Of a DNA stretch of 64,000 bases, positions 17,027 to 26,062 are shown in pieces (positions within the stretch are counted from its first letter, which is position 1; every line of letters begins with the position of its first letter). The stretch is taken from positions 620,001 to 684,000 of the forward strand of contig NZ_CP050451.1 in the NCBI RefSeq assembly GCF_014171595.1, given 5' to 3'. This stretch comes from Massilia sp. Se16.2.3 (GTDB lineage: Bacteria > Pseudomonadota > Gammaproteobacteria > Burkholderiales > Burkholderiaceae_D). A program made the translations under genes and the position numbers. The notes under the pieces were generated by a model that saw only the letters and a program-made list of their open reading frames with translations, did not search any database and was not told the origin of the DNA.

Positions 17027-20000
17027 ATGCCCGATACCGTCGCGCCGCAATCCGCCGCGCAGGATCTGCCTTCCCGCCTCACCACCGTCACCCTCGACGA
17101 CAAGTACCTTGCCAAGACCGGCAACATCTTCCTGTCGGGTATCCAGGCCCTCGTGCGCCTGCCGATGATGCAGCGCGAGCGCGACGCCGCCGCCGGCCTG
17201 GATACGGCGGGCTTCGTCTCCGGTTACCGCGGCTCGCCGCTGGGCGGCCTGGACGAAACCCTGTGGAAGGCAAAAAAACACCTGGAAGCGAACCACGTGC
17301 AGTTCGTGCCGGGCGTGAACGAAGACCTGGCCGCCACCGCCGTCTGGGGCACGCAAACCGTCGACCTGATCGGCCCGACCAAATACGACGGCGTATTCGC
17401 CATGTGGTATGGCAAGGGCCCGGGCGTGGACCGCTGCGGCGACGTTTTTAAGCACATGAACCACGCGGGGACGAGCAAGAACGGCGGCGTGCTGCTGGTG
17501 GCCGGCGACGACCACGGCGCCTACTCGTCGACCCTGCCGCACCAGTCGGACCACATCTTCTCGGCTTGCATGATCCCGGTGCTCTACCCCTGCAACGTGC
17601 AGGAATACCTGGACCTGGGCGTACACGGCTGGGCGATGTCGCGCTTCTCCGGCTGCGCCGTCGCTTTTAAAGCGCTGGCCGACACGGTCGAATCGAGCGC
17701 CTCGGTCGACGCCAACCCGCACCGCGTGCAGGTGAAACTGCCCCAGGATTTCGCGATGCCCGAAGGCGGCCTGAACACGCGCCTGTCGTCGATGCCGCTG
17801 GGCCAGCAGGCGCGCACGCAGGAAGCGCTGATGCAGGACTATAAAATCTACGCGGCGCTGGCCTATGCCCGTGAAAACAAGCTCAATCACACCACGATCG
17901 ACAGCCCGAACGCCAAGCTCGGCATCATCGCCTCCGGCAAATCCTACCTGGACGTACTGGAAGCGCTGGAAGAACTGGGCATCGACGAAGCCATGGCGGC
18001 CAAGGTTGGCCTGCGTCTGTTCAAGGTTGCGATGATCTGGCCGCTGGAACCGGAAGGCGTGCGCGAATTCGCGCAAGGGCTGGAAGAAATCCTGGTCGTC
18101 GAAGAAAAGCGGCAGGTCGTCGAATACCAGTTGAAAGAACAGCTCTACAACTGGCGCGACGACGTGCGTCCGCACATCATCGGCAAGTTCGACGACAAGG
18201 GCGAATGGGTCGCGCCGCGCGGCGACTGGCTGCTGCCTCCCAAGGCCGACTTCTCGGTGGCGCAGGTGGCGCGCGTGATCGCCGGCCGCATCGCCCGTCT
18301 GGTCACCGACGACACCACCCGTGACCTCATCAAGGCACGCCTGGCCTTCCTCGATGCCAAAGACGCCGTGCTGCAAAAGGCGATCACGACCCCGTTCCGC
18401 CCGGCCTTCTACTGCTCCGGCTGCCCGCACAACACCTCCACCAAAGTACCGGAGGGCTCCTTCGCGCTGGCCGGCATCGGCTGCCACGTGATGGCAACGT
18501 CCATCTACCCGGAGATGAACAAGCTGACCACCCACATGGGCGGAGAGGGCGCGCCATGGATCGGCCAGGCCGCGTTCTCGAAAGTACCGCACGTGTTCCA
18601 GAACCTGGGCGACGGCACCTATTTCCACTCGGGCTACCTGGCCGTGCGCGCCGCCGTCTCGGCCAAGGTGAACATCACCTACAAGATTCTCTACAACGAT
18701 GCGGTCGCGATGACGGGCGGCCAGCCGGTCGACGGCCAGACCTCGGTGCCGATGATCGCCCAGCAGATGGCGGCCGAAGGCGTGAAACGCATCGCGCTCG
18801 TCACCGAGGACCTGTCGCGCTATGCCGACCGCTCCTCCCTGCCGGGCATCGTCACCCTGCACGACCGCAAGGAGATGGACGACATCCAGCGCGAACTGCG
18901 CGAGCTGCCCGGCGTGTCCGTCATCATCTATGACCAGACCTGCGCCGCCGAGAAGCGCCGCCGCAGGAAAAAAGGCGAATTCCCCGACCTGCCCAAGCGC
19001 ATGGTCATCAATGAAGCCGTCTGCGAAGGCTGCGGCGATTGCGGCATCCAGTCGAACTGTGTCTCGATCCTGCCGAAAGAGACCGACTTCGGCCGCAAGC
19101 GCACCATCGACCAGTCGTCCTGCAACAAGGACTATTCCTGCACCAAGGGCTTCTGCCCGAGTTTCGTCACCGTCGAAGGCGGGACCCTCAAGAAGAGCAC
19201 GACCGGCGTCTCCAAAGGTGACGACGATGGCTGGGGTCTGCTGCCGGAGCCCGTGCTGCCAAGCGTCGAGCATCCGTACAACATCCTCATCAACGGCATC
19301 GGCGGCACCGGCGTGATCACCGTCGGCGCCCTGATGGGCATGGCCGCGCACCTGGAAGCGAAAGGCGCGTCGGTGCTGGACATGACGGGCATGAGCCAGA
19401 AGAATGGTTCCGTCACCTCGCACGTGAAAATCGCGGCGACGCCGGAGCGCCTGCGCGCCCAGCGCATCGCCACCGGCGAAGCGGACCTCGTACTCGGCTG
19501 CGACATGCTGACCACGGGCGCGGCCGACGCGATCTCGAAGATGCGTCCGGGACGCACGCTGGCCATCGTCAACCTGCACGAGCAGCCAACCGGTACCTTT
19601 GCCCAGAACGCCGACTGGCAGTTCCCGGCCGAGGACGTACGCGGCCTGATCGTGGAAGCGGTCGGTGGCGAAGGTGGCGCCGATTTCGTCGATGCCACAA
19701 AATTAGCCACCGCCCTGATGGGCGACTCGATCGCGACGAACCTCTTCCTGATGGGTTACGCCTGGCAGAAGGGCCGCATTCCATTGACCGAGGCATCGCT
19801 GATGCGCGCGATCGAACTCAATGGCGTTGCCGTCGCCTCGAACAAGAAGAGCTTCCTGTGGGGCCGCCGCGCTGCAGTCGACTTCAAGCGCGTCGAAAAG
19901 ACGGCGACGCCGACCCAGGCGGTGCTGGTGCAGATGCCGCAAAGCCTGGACACGGTCATCAAGAAGCGCGTCGAGTTCCTCACGAGCTACCAGGATCTCG

Positions 20001-20581
20001 CCTACGCCGGCAAGTACGCGCTGCTGGTGGAGAAGGTGCGCGCCGCCGAAAGCGCTGCGGGGCTGGGCAACAAGCTGTCGATGGCGGTCGCCAAATACTA
20101 CTTCAAGCTGATGGCCTACAAGGACGAGTACGAGGTGGCACGCCTGTACACCGACGGCCGCTTCCTCGATCAGGTGAAATCGCAGTTCGAAGGCGATGTC
20201 AAATTCAAGTTCAACCTGGCGCCGCCGCTGTTCGCGAAAAAGGATGCCAAGGGTCAGCTGGTGAAGAAGGAATTCGGCAGCTGGATGCTGGGTGCCTTCA
20301 AGGTGCTGGCGAAGCTGAAAGGCCTGCGCGGCGGTGCCTTCGACGTGTTCGGCCACACCGCCGAGCGCAAGATGGAGCGCGCCCTGATTGTCGAATACCG
20401 TGAGATGATCGAAGGCTTGCTGCCGATGCTGAACGCTGCCTCGTATGCCGATGCCGTCGAGCTGGCCAGCCTGCCGGAACAGATCCGCGGCTTTGGCCAT
20501 GTGAAGGAAAAGGCGGTTGAAAACTTCCGCCTGCGCAAGGCTGAGCTGCTCAGCGGCAACATCAAGAAACGCGCCGCGTAA
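17027..20581 (+). CDS. Indolepyruvate:ferredoxin oxidoreductase family protein (fused alpha/gamma)
   Basis: 1184 residues from the ATG at 17027, which follows CTGGAG. Oxidative decarboxylation of an aryl- or branched-chain 2-oxoacid to acyl-CoA is the family reaction. Order: N-terminal POR domain (FVSGYRGSPLGGLDE), TPP-binding domain around residues 450-650 (CSGCPHNTSTKVPEG, GIGCHVMATSIYP, GEGAPWIGQAAF), a Cys-rich cluster region at about 665 (CEGCGDCGIQSNC, then CTKGFCPSF) and the gamma domain (INGIGGTGVITVGALMG, about 755). Such single-chain ~1180-residue enzymes are common in betaproteobacteria and differ from the two-subunit archaeal IOR. With icmF downstream it fits amino-acid or branched-chain acid breakdown. 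Confidence 0.9.
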   Translation: MPDTVAPQSAAQDLPSRLTTVTLDDKYLAKTGNIFLSGIQALVRLPMMQRERDAAAGLDTAGFVSGYRGSPLGGLDETLWKAKKHLEANHVQFVPGVNEDLAATAVWGTQTVDLIGPTKYDGVFAMWYGKGPGVDRCGDVFKHMNHAGTSKNGGVLLVAGDDHGAYSSTLPHQSDHIFSACMIPVLYPCNVQEYLDLGVHGWAMSRFSGCAVAFKALADTVESSASVDANPHRVQVKLPQDFAMPEGGLNTRLSSMPLGQQARTQEALMQDYKIYAALAYARENKLNHTTIDSPNAKLGIIASGKSYLDVLEALEELGIDEAMAAKVGLRLFKVAMIWPLEPEGVREFAQGLEEILVVEEKRQVVEYQLKEQLYNWRDDVRPHIIGKFDDKGEWVAPRGDWLLPPKADFSVAQVARVIAGRIARLVTDDTTRDLIKARLAFLDAKDAVLQKAITTPFRPAFYCSGCPHNTSTKVPEGSFALAGIGCHVMATSIYPEMNKLTTHMGGEGAPWIGQAAFSKVPHVFQNLGDGTYFHSGYLAVRAAVSAKVNITYKILYNDAVAMTGGQPVDGQTSVPMIAQQMAAEGVKRIALVTEDLSRYADRSSLPGIVTLHDRKEMDDIQRELRELPGVSVIIYDQTCAAEKRRRRKKGEFPDLPKRMVINEAVCEGCGDCGIQSNCVSILPKETDFGRKRTIDQSSCNKDYSCTKGFCPSFVTVEGGTLKKSTTGVSKGDDDGWGLLPEPVLPSVEHPYNILINGIGGTGVITVGALMGMAAHLEAKGASVLDMTGMSQKNGSVTSHVKIAATPERLRAQRIATGEADLVLGCDMLTTGAADAISKMRPGRTLAIVNLHEQPTGTFAQNADWQFPAEDVRGLIVEAVGGEGGADFVDATKLATALMGDSIATNLFLMGYAWQKGRIPLTEASLMRAIELNGVAVASNKKSFLWGRRAAVDFKRVEKTATPTQAVLVQMPQSLDTVIKKRVEFLTSYQDLAYAGKYALLVEKVRAAESAAGLGNKLSMAVAKYYFKLMAYKDEYEVARLYTDGRFLDQVKSQFEGDVKFKFNLAPPLFAKKDAKGQLVKKEFGSWMLGAFKVLAKLKGLRGGAFDVFGHTAERKMERALIVEYREMIEGLLPMLNAASYADAVELASLPEQIRGFGHVKEKAVENFRLRKAELLSGNIKKRAA

Positions 20582-20582
20582 T

Positions 20583-20686
20583 GTAGGGTAGGCGGGTTCC
20601 CCGCCTACGCGTTCAGCCGGTTTTCGATACTGCGCGAATGCTTTGACATCTGTTGAACGCGTAGGCGGCAGAGCCGCCTACCCTAC
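20583..20686. repeat. Paired inverted REP-like element
   Basis: Two 33-base units, 20583-20615 and 20654-20686, are inverted copies of each other, separated by 38 bases. Each unit is itself a hairpin (GTAGGCGG paired with CCGCCTAC; the left copy has GGGG/CCCC at its tip). The two-unit head-to-head form resembles bacterial BIME/REP elements mobilised by RAYT transposases. It starts 2 bases after the upstream stop codon, so it may also act as a transcript-end structure. Confidence 0.8.
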
Positions 20687-20704
20687 GAACCTTACGCCCA
20701 ACTT

Positions 20705-20724
20705 GACGTTAACGTTAACGTCAT
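20705..20724. promoter_or_regulatory. 20-bp perfect palindrome, candidate MerR-type (LiuR-like) operator
   Basis: TGACGTTAACGTTAACGTCA is a perfect palindrome, ending 49 bases before the icmF ATG. Its GTTAACGT core resembles the published LiuR operator of branched-chain amino-acid and acyl-CoA catabolic genes in proteobacteria. The regulator itself is not in the window. Confidence 0.65.
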
Positions 20725-20773
20725 ATACCGTACAAATCGAACCTGTCCGCTTCCGACTTCCTGAAGGAACCCC

Positions 20774-23700
20774 ATGAACGACATCACCCCCGCCGCCAAG
20801 CTCGAGCTGCCTGAGCAGCAAAAGCTGGCCAACAAGGTGCGCTTCGTCACCGCCGCTTCGCTCTTCGACGGCCATGACGCCTCGATCAACATCATGCGCC
20901 GCATCCTGCAGTCGAACGGCGTCGAGGTCATCCACCTCGGCCACAACCGCTCGGTCGACGAAGTCGTCACCGCGGCGCTGGCCGAAGACGTGCAAGGCAT
21001 CGCCATCTCCAGCTACCAGGGCGGCCACGTCGAATACTTCAAATACATGATCGACCTGCTGCGCCAGCGCGGCGGTGCCCACATCAAGGTCTTCGGCGGC
21101 GGCGGCGGCGTCATCGTCCCGTCCGAAATCGAGGAACTGCATGCCTACGGTGTCGCGCGCATCTTCAGCCCGGAAGACGGCCAGCGCATGGGCCTCGTCG
21201 GCATGATCCGCTCGATGATCGAAGCCTGCGACATCGACCTGTCCGGCTACGCTCCCACCAGCATCGATGCCCTGCAGCTTGGTAACGCGGGCGACATCGC
21301 CGCGCGCCACCGTCCGCTGGCCCAGCTGATCACGGCACTCGAAAACGGCAAGGTCGAAGAAAGCCTGCGCACGCAGGTGCTGGAAACGGCCGACACCTTG
21401 AAGGTGCCGACGCTGGGCATCACCGGCACCGGCGGCGCCGGTAAATCCTCGCTGACAGATGAACTCATTCGCCGCATCCGCCTCGACCAGGGCGACCGCC
21501 TGAACATCGCCGTGATCTCGATCGACCCGTCGCGCCGCAAATCCGGCGGCGCCCTGCTGGGCGACCGTATTCGCATGAACGCGATCAATCCGTGGAACGG
21601 CCAGCACCGCGTCTTCATGCGCTCGCTCGCCACCCGCGAAGCCGGCTCGGAAATCTCGGCCGCGCTGCCAAGCGTGATCGCCGCTTGTAAAGTCGCTGGC
21701 TTCGACCTGGTGATCGTGGAAACCTCGGGCATCGGCCAGGGCGACGCGGCCATCGTGCCGCACGTCGACGCCTCGATGTACGTGATGACGCCGGAATTCG
21801 GCGCCGCCTCGCAGCTTGAGAAAATCGACATGCTCGATTTCGCCGACTTCATCGCCATCAACAAATTCGACCGCAAGGGCGCCCAGGACGCGCTGCGCGA
21901 CGTGGCAAAGCAGTACCAGCGCAACCGCGAACTGTGGAGCATGAGCCCGGACCAGATGCCGGTATTCGGCACCCAGGCATCGCGCTTCAACGACGATGGC
22001 GTCACCGCCCTCTACCACGGCCTTCTGCCGAAGCTGGCCGAACTCGGCCTGCGGGTCGAGCCGTCGCGCCTGGAAGCGCCTGGCCAGAAGCATTCGAGCG
22101 GCAAGAATGTCATCGTGCCGCCAGCCCGCGCGCGCTACCTTGCCGAAATCGCCGACACCGTGCGCGGCTACCACCGCAACACGTCGAAACAGGTAAAACT
22201 GGCACGCGAGCGTCAGCAACTGAGCGAGACGAAACGCATGCTGGCCGCCGCCAACCGTGAAGTGATCCTGGACGACCTGATCACCGAACGCGAAAACGCG
22301 ATGGACGGCAGCGCCAAGAAACTGCTGGCCATGTGGCCCGACATGCAGGCGGCCTACGCCGGCGACGATTACGTCGTCAAAATCCGCGACAAGGAAATCC
22401 GCACCAAACTGGTGCAAAAAACCCTGTCCGGCACCACGATTCGCAAGGTGGCGCTGCCGAAGTACGAAGACCACGGCGAAATCCTGCGCTTCCTGATGCT
22501 GGAAAACGTGCCGGGCTCCTTCCCGTTCACGGCCGGCGTGTTCGCTTTCAAACGCGAAGGCGAAGACCCGACCCGCATGTTCGCCGGCGAAGGCGATGCC
22601 TTCCGCACGAATAAACGTTTCAAACTGGTCTCGACCGGCATGGACGCGAAACGCCTGTCCACCGCCTTCGATTCCGTGACCCTGTACGGCGCCGATCCGG
22701 CACTGCGCCCGGACATCTACGGTAAAGTGGGCAACTCGGGCGTATCGATCGCGACCCTGGACGACATGAAGGTGCTGTACGACGGTTTTGATCTGTGCAG
22801 TCCGTCGACTTCGGTCTCGATGACGATCAACGGCCCGGCGCCGACCATCCTGGCGATGTTCATGAACACCGCCATCGACCAGCAGATCGACAAGTTCGTG
22901 GCCGACAACGGCCGCCAGCCGACCGACGACGAAGCGCAGAAGATCCGCGAGTGGGTGCTGGCCAACGTCCGCGGCACCGTGCAGGCCGACATCCTGAAGG
23001 AAGACCAGGGGCAAAACACCTGTATTTTCTCGACCGAGTTCTCGCTGAAGGTCATGGGCGACATCCAGGAATACTTTGTCCATCACCAGGTGCGCAATTT
23101 CTACTCGGTGTCGATCTCGGGCTACCACATCGCCGAAGCGGGCGCGAACCCGATCTCGCAGCTGGCCTTTACGCTGTCGAACGGCTTTACCTTTGTCGAA
23201 GCCTACCTCGCGCGCGGCATGCACATCGACGACTTCGCACCGAACCTGTCGTTCTTCTTCTCGAACGGCATGGACCCGGAATACACGGTGCTGGGCCGCG
23301 TGGCGCGCCGCATCTGGGCTGTCGCCATGCGCGACAAGTACGGCGCCAACGACCGCTCGCAGAAGCTGAAATACCACGTGCAGACTTCGGGCCGCTCGCT
23401 GCACGCCCAGGAAATCGACTTCAACGACATCCGCACCACGCTGCAGGCGCTGATCGCGATCTACGACAACTGCAATTCGCTGCACACCAACGCGTATGAC
23501 GAAGCCATCACCACGCCGACCGACGAATCCGTCCGCCGCGCACTGGCGATCCAGCTGATCATCAACCGCGAGTGGGGCCTGGCGAAGAACGAGAACCCGA
23601 ACCAGGGCGCCTTCATCATCGACGAACTGACGGACCTCGTCGAAGAAGCGGTGCTGCAGGAGTTCGAGCGCATCGCCGAACGCGGCGGCGTGCTCGGTGC

Positions 23701-24070
23701 CATGGAAACCGGCTACCAGCGCGGCAAGATCCAGGAAGAGTCGATGCTCTACGAGCACAAGAAGCACGACGGCTCGCTGCCGATCATCGGCGTCAACACC
23801 TTCCGCAATCCGAAGGGACTGGGCGCCCCGGCCACGATCGAACTGGCGCGTTCGACCGACGACGAAAAGCAGTCGCAATTGACGCGCCTGGAAGCTTTCC
23901 ACGCCCGCAACGCAGACGCGGCGCCGGCAGCACTGGCGGCACTGCAGCAGGCGGCGATCGACAACCAGAACGTGTTCGAGAAGCTGATGGACGCCGTGCG
24001 CGTCTGCTCGCTGGGCCAGATCACCACGGCCCTGTTCGAGGTGGGTGGGCAGTACCGCCGCAACATGTAA
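20774..24070 (+). CDS. icmF: Fused isobutyryl-CoA mutase IcmF
   Basis: 1098 residues, the full length of IcmF. Adenosylcobalamin-dependent interconversion of isobutyryl-CoA and n-butyryl-CoA (some homologues also act on isovaleryl/pivalyl-CoA). Order: B12-binding domain with [14 protein letters not shown] (His34 region), a MeaB-like G-protein chaperone with P-loop [12 protein letters not shown] (about residue 215) and [12 protein letters not shown], a linker, then the acyl-CoA mutase barrel ([44 protein letters not shown]). AAGGAACCCC precedes the ATG. A candidate LiuR-type operator lies just upstream and a terminator just downstream. Confidence 0.96.
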   Translation: MNDITPAAKLELPEQQKLANKVRFVTAASLFDGHDASINIMRRILQSNGVEVIHLGHNRSVDEVVTAALAEDVQGIAISSYQGGHVEYFKYMIDLLRQRGGAHIKVFGGGGGVIVPSEIEELHAYGVARIFSPEDGQRMGLVGMIRSMIEACDIDLSGYAPTSIDALQLGNAGDIAARHRPLAQLITALENGKVEESLRTQVLETADTLKVPTLGITGTGGAGKSSLTDELIRRIRLDQGDRLNIAVISIDPSRRKSGGALLGDRIRMNAINPWNGQHRVFMRSLATREAGSEISAALPSVIAACKVAGFDLVIVETSGIGQGDAAIVPHVDASMYVMTPEFGAASQLEKIDMLDFADFIAINKFDRKGAQDALRDVAKQYQRNRELWSMSPDQMPVFGTQASRFNDDGVTALYHGLLPKLAELGLRVEPSRLEAPGQKHSSGKNVIVPPARARYLAEIADTVRGYHRNTSKQVKLARERQQLSETKRMLAAANREVILDDLITERENAMDGSAKKLLAMWPDMQAAYAGDDYVVKIRDKEIRTKLVQKTLSGTTIRKVALPKYEDHGEILRFLMLENVPGSFPFTAGVFAFKREGEDPTRMFAGEGDAFRTNKRFKLVSTGMDAKRLSTAFDSVTLYGADPALRPDIYGKVGNSGVSIATLDDMKVLYDGFDLCSPSTSVSMTINGPAPTILAMFMNTAIDQQIDKFVADNGRQPTDDEAQKIREWVLANVRGTVQADILKEDQGQNTCIFSTEFSLKVMGDIQEYFVHHQVRNFYSVSISGYHIAEAGANPISQLAFTLSNGFTFVEAYLARGMHIDDFAPNLSFFFSNGMDPEYTVLGRVARRIWAVAMRDKYGANDRSQKLKYHVQTSGRSLHAQEIDFNDIRTTLQALIAIYDNCNSLHTNAYDEAITTPTDESVRRALAIQLIINREWGLAKNENPNQGAFIIDELTDLVEEAVLQEFERIAERGGVLGAMETGYQRGKIQEESMLYEHKKHDGSLPIIGVNTFRNPKGLGAPATIELARSTDDEKQSQLTRLEAFHARNADAAPAALAALQQAAIDNQNVFEKLMDAVRVCSLGQITTALFEVGGQYRRNM

Positions 24071-24093
24071 GCGACGCAGTCTTTCGCAGCAAG

Positions 24094-24121
24094 ACGGGCG
24101 CCCTTGGGTGCCCGTTTTTTT
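24094..24121 (+). terminator. Terminator of icmF
   Basis: Arms ACGGGC-GCCC and GGGT-GCCCGT around TT, followed by seven T (24115-24121), 24 bases after the icmF stop. It separates icmF from the convergent MFS gene. Confidence 0.9.
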
Positions 24122-24136
24122 ATGCCGCGCGGGTCA

Positions 24137-25387
24137 TCACGCCACCTGCCCTACGGCCTCCCCCGTCCGCTCCACCTGGCGCCGGAAAAAGAACAGCGTC
24201 ACCAGCACCAGCGAGATCGGCACCAGCGTCAGGTAGAAGGCGAAGTGCCCGCTGAAATTGCCGAACACATAGCCGGTGATGAAGGAACCGGTGGTGCCGC
24301 CCAGCGCCGAGAAGATCACCAGCAGGCCCGTCATGCAGGAATGCTGGTTCTTTGGCAGGGAACTGAGCATGACCGAATTGATGCCCGGGTAGATCGGTGC
24401 CATGAACAGGCCGATCAGCGGGAACAGGAAGGTCGCCAGCGGTGCCGTCGACCAGCTCACGTCGGCGCCAACGGCCAGGTCGCGCGTGAGCGGCAGCGCC
24501 AGCAGCACCATGGCCGCCATGCCGATCACGCAGCCGTTCATGACCGTGTACCAGTGCACCTTGCGCATTACCACGCCCGCGGACAGGCGCCCCAGCGCGA
24601 GGCAGGCGGCAAAGATGCTGGCCACCTGCACGCTCATCGCCGCCGGCAGTTTCAGGATCTCGTTGTTGAAGGTCGGCAGCCAGGTGCCGACGCTTTGCTC
24701 GATCAGCACGTAAAGGAAGGCGGTCAGCACGAACACGCAGACCAGCGGCTTTGCGAACAGCTTGAACATGGCGCAGAAATCCTCCCAGCGGCTGCGCCCG
24801 GCCGGCAGCCGGGCGTCGCGCTCGTCGAAGGGCGTACTTGCCAGCAGCACGAAGGTGAGCGCGCACAGCCCGCCCAGCACCCAGTACACCCCCAGCCAGC
24901 TGGGCGATTTCGGGTTCGCGGAATCGATGAACCAGGCGAACACCCAGTAGGCGCTCAGCACGCCCACCATGAACACGCCTTCCAGCGTATTCATGATGCT
25001 GGCATGGTGGCGGCGGTCGGTCGCGATCAGGCCAAGGGTCGAATACACCGACACCTTCACCAGGGCGAAAGCGATGCCGACGCAGAGGAACAGCAGCTTG
25101 GTCGTCGCAAAGCTGGGCAGCAGCGGCATGGCAACACAGGCGGCGCTGACGATCGCCAGCGCGACCAGCATCGCGTTCTTGTAGCCCAGCCGCGGCAGGA
25201 AGGACGCGACCAGGAAGGACACCACGGCGATCGGCAGGTCCTTGAAAGCTTCCAGGATGCTGGCGCCGGATTTGCTGACGTCGTAGTTGTTGATCACCTG
25301 CAGGATCACCGTGCCTACGCTGTTGAGCAGGATGGCGAAGACGAAGTAGATCAGGAACAAGGCCAATAGAATGCGCTGGTTTTTCAC
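24137..25387 (-). CDS. MFS transporter, likely disaccharide permease
   Basis: 416 residues with about 12 hydrophobic segments (for example ILLALFLIYFVFAILLNSVG, VVSFLVASFLPRL, LYVLIEQSVGTWLPTFN, ASIFAACLALGRLSAG). The general look is of the FucP-like MFS branch. It is the last gene of a run on the minus strand with a GH65 phosphorylase and beta-phosphoglucomutase, 32 bases after pgmB, so inner-membrane uptake of maltose or a similar alpha-glucosyl disaccharide is the natural inference. Substrate cannot be read from sequence. Confidence 0.85.
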   Translation of the reverse strand: MKNQRILLALFLIYFVFAILLNSVGTVILQVINNYDVSKSGASILEAFKDLPIAVVSFLVASFLPRLGYKNAMLVALAIVSAACVAMPLLPSFATTKLLFLCVGIAFALVKVSVYSTLGLIATDRRHHASIMNTLEGVFMVGVLSAYWVFAWFIDSANPKSPSWLGVYWVLGGLCALTFVLLASTPFDERDARLPAGRSRWEDFCAMFKLFAKPLVCVFVLTAFLYVLIEQSVGTWLPTFNNEILKLPAAMSVQVASIFAACLALGRLSAGVVMRKVHWYTVMNGCVIGMAAMVLLALPLTRDLAVGADVSWSTAPLATFLFPLIGLFMAPIYPGINSVMLSSLPKNQHSCMTGLLVIFSALGGTTGSFITGYVFGNFSGHFAFYLTLVPISLVLVTLFFFRRQVERTGEAVGQVA

Positions 25388-25419
25388 GCTGTCTCCCGTT
25401 TTTTATGATAGTGGGCGTG

Positions 25420-26062
25420 TCAGTAGTCTGCGAGGCGGAATTCAGTCAGGCTCGGGATCACGCGGTCGGCCTGGGTCAGCACGTCCGGGCTGCCTACGCC
25501 GACGGCGAACATACCCGCCGACTTGATCGAAGCCACGCCCGCCACCGCATCCTCCACGCCGAGGCAGTCTTCGGGCGCCACGCCGAGCGCCGCCGCCGCA
25601 TTCAGGAAGATCTCCGGATGCGGCTTGCTGTTGGCGATCAGGGCCGCGTCGACCACGACATCGAAACGGTCGCGGATACCGAGGCGGTCAAGTACCGTAA
25701 AGGCGTTCTTGCTGACCGAGGCGAGGCCGATTTTCAGGCCCGCCGCGCGTACCGCCGCCAGCGCATCGAGGGGCCCCCGGCAGCAGGTCGGCCGGGCCCA
25801 TGGTCGCGATCAGGTCCACGTACTGGCGGTTCTTGCGCTCGGCCAGCGCCAGCTTCTGTTCCATGGAGTAGGTCTTTGGCGAACCGGCCAGGATCAGGTT
25901 CAGGGACCCCATGCGGTCCACGCCTTTCAAATTTTCGTTGAACGCGTGATCGAAATGCACGCCTTCGGATTCGGCCAGTGCCTTCCAGGCCAGGTAGTGG
26001 TAATGGGCGGTGTCGGTGATAACGCCGTCGAGATCGAAAATGACCGCTTTGAATCGGCTCAT
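25420..26062 (-). CDS. pgmB: Beta-phosphoglucomutase, frameshifted in this sequence
   Basis: HAD-superfamily enzyme converting beta-glucose-1-phosphate to glucose-6-phosphate. The N-terminus has the catalytic motif AVIFDLDGVITDTAHYH (nucleophile Asp9 and acid/base Asp11 region); later motifs include SKPHPEIFLNAAAALG and VEDAVAGVASIKSAG. The frame breaks in a C run at 25774-25778 (plus strand); removing one base restores LDALAAVRAAGLKIGLAS and a 213-residue protein, the usual size. The ATG overlaps the GH65 stop by 4 bases (ATGA), showing translational coupling to the phosphorylase that makes its substrate. Confidence 0.9.

Noticed and set aside
16868..19579. A 903-codon open frame antisense to the oxidoreductase gene
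   Set aside because: It is a high-GC shadow of the real gene on the plus strand; His/Arg/Gln-rich without family motifs or ribosome site.
20678..23902. A 1074-codon open frame antisense to icmF
   Set aside because: The plus strand encodes a complete, well-known enzyme; the antisense translation is compositionally odd and has no motifs.
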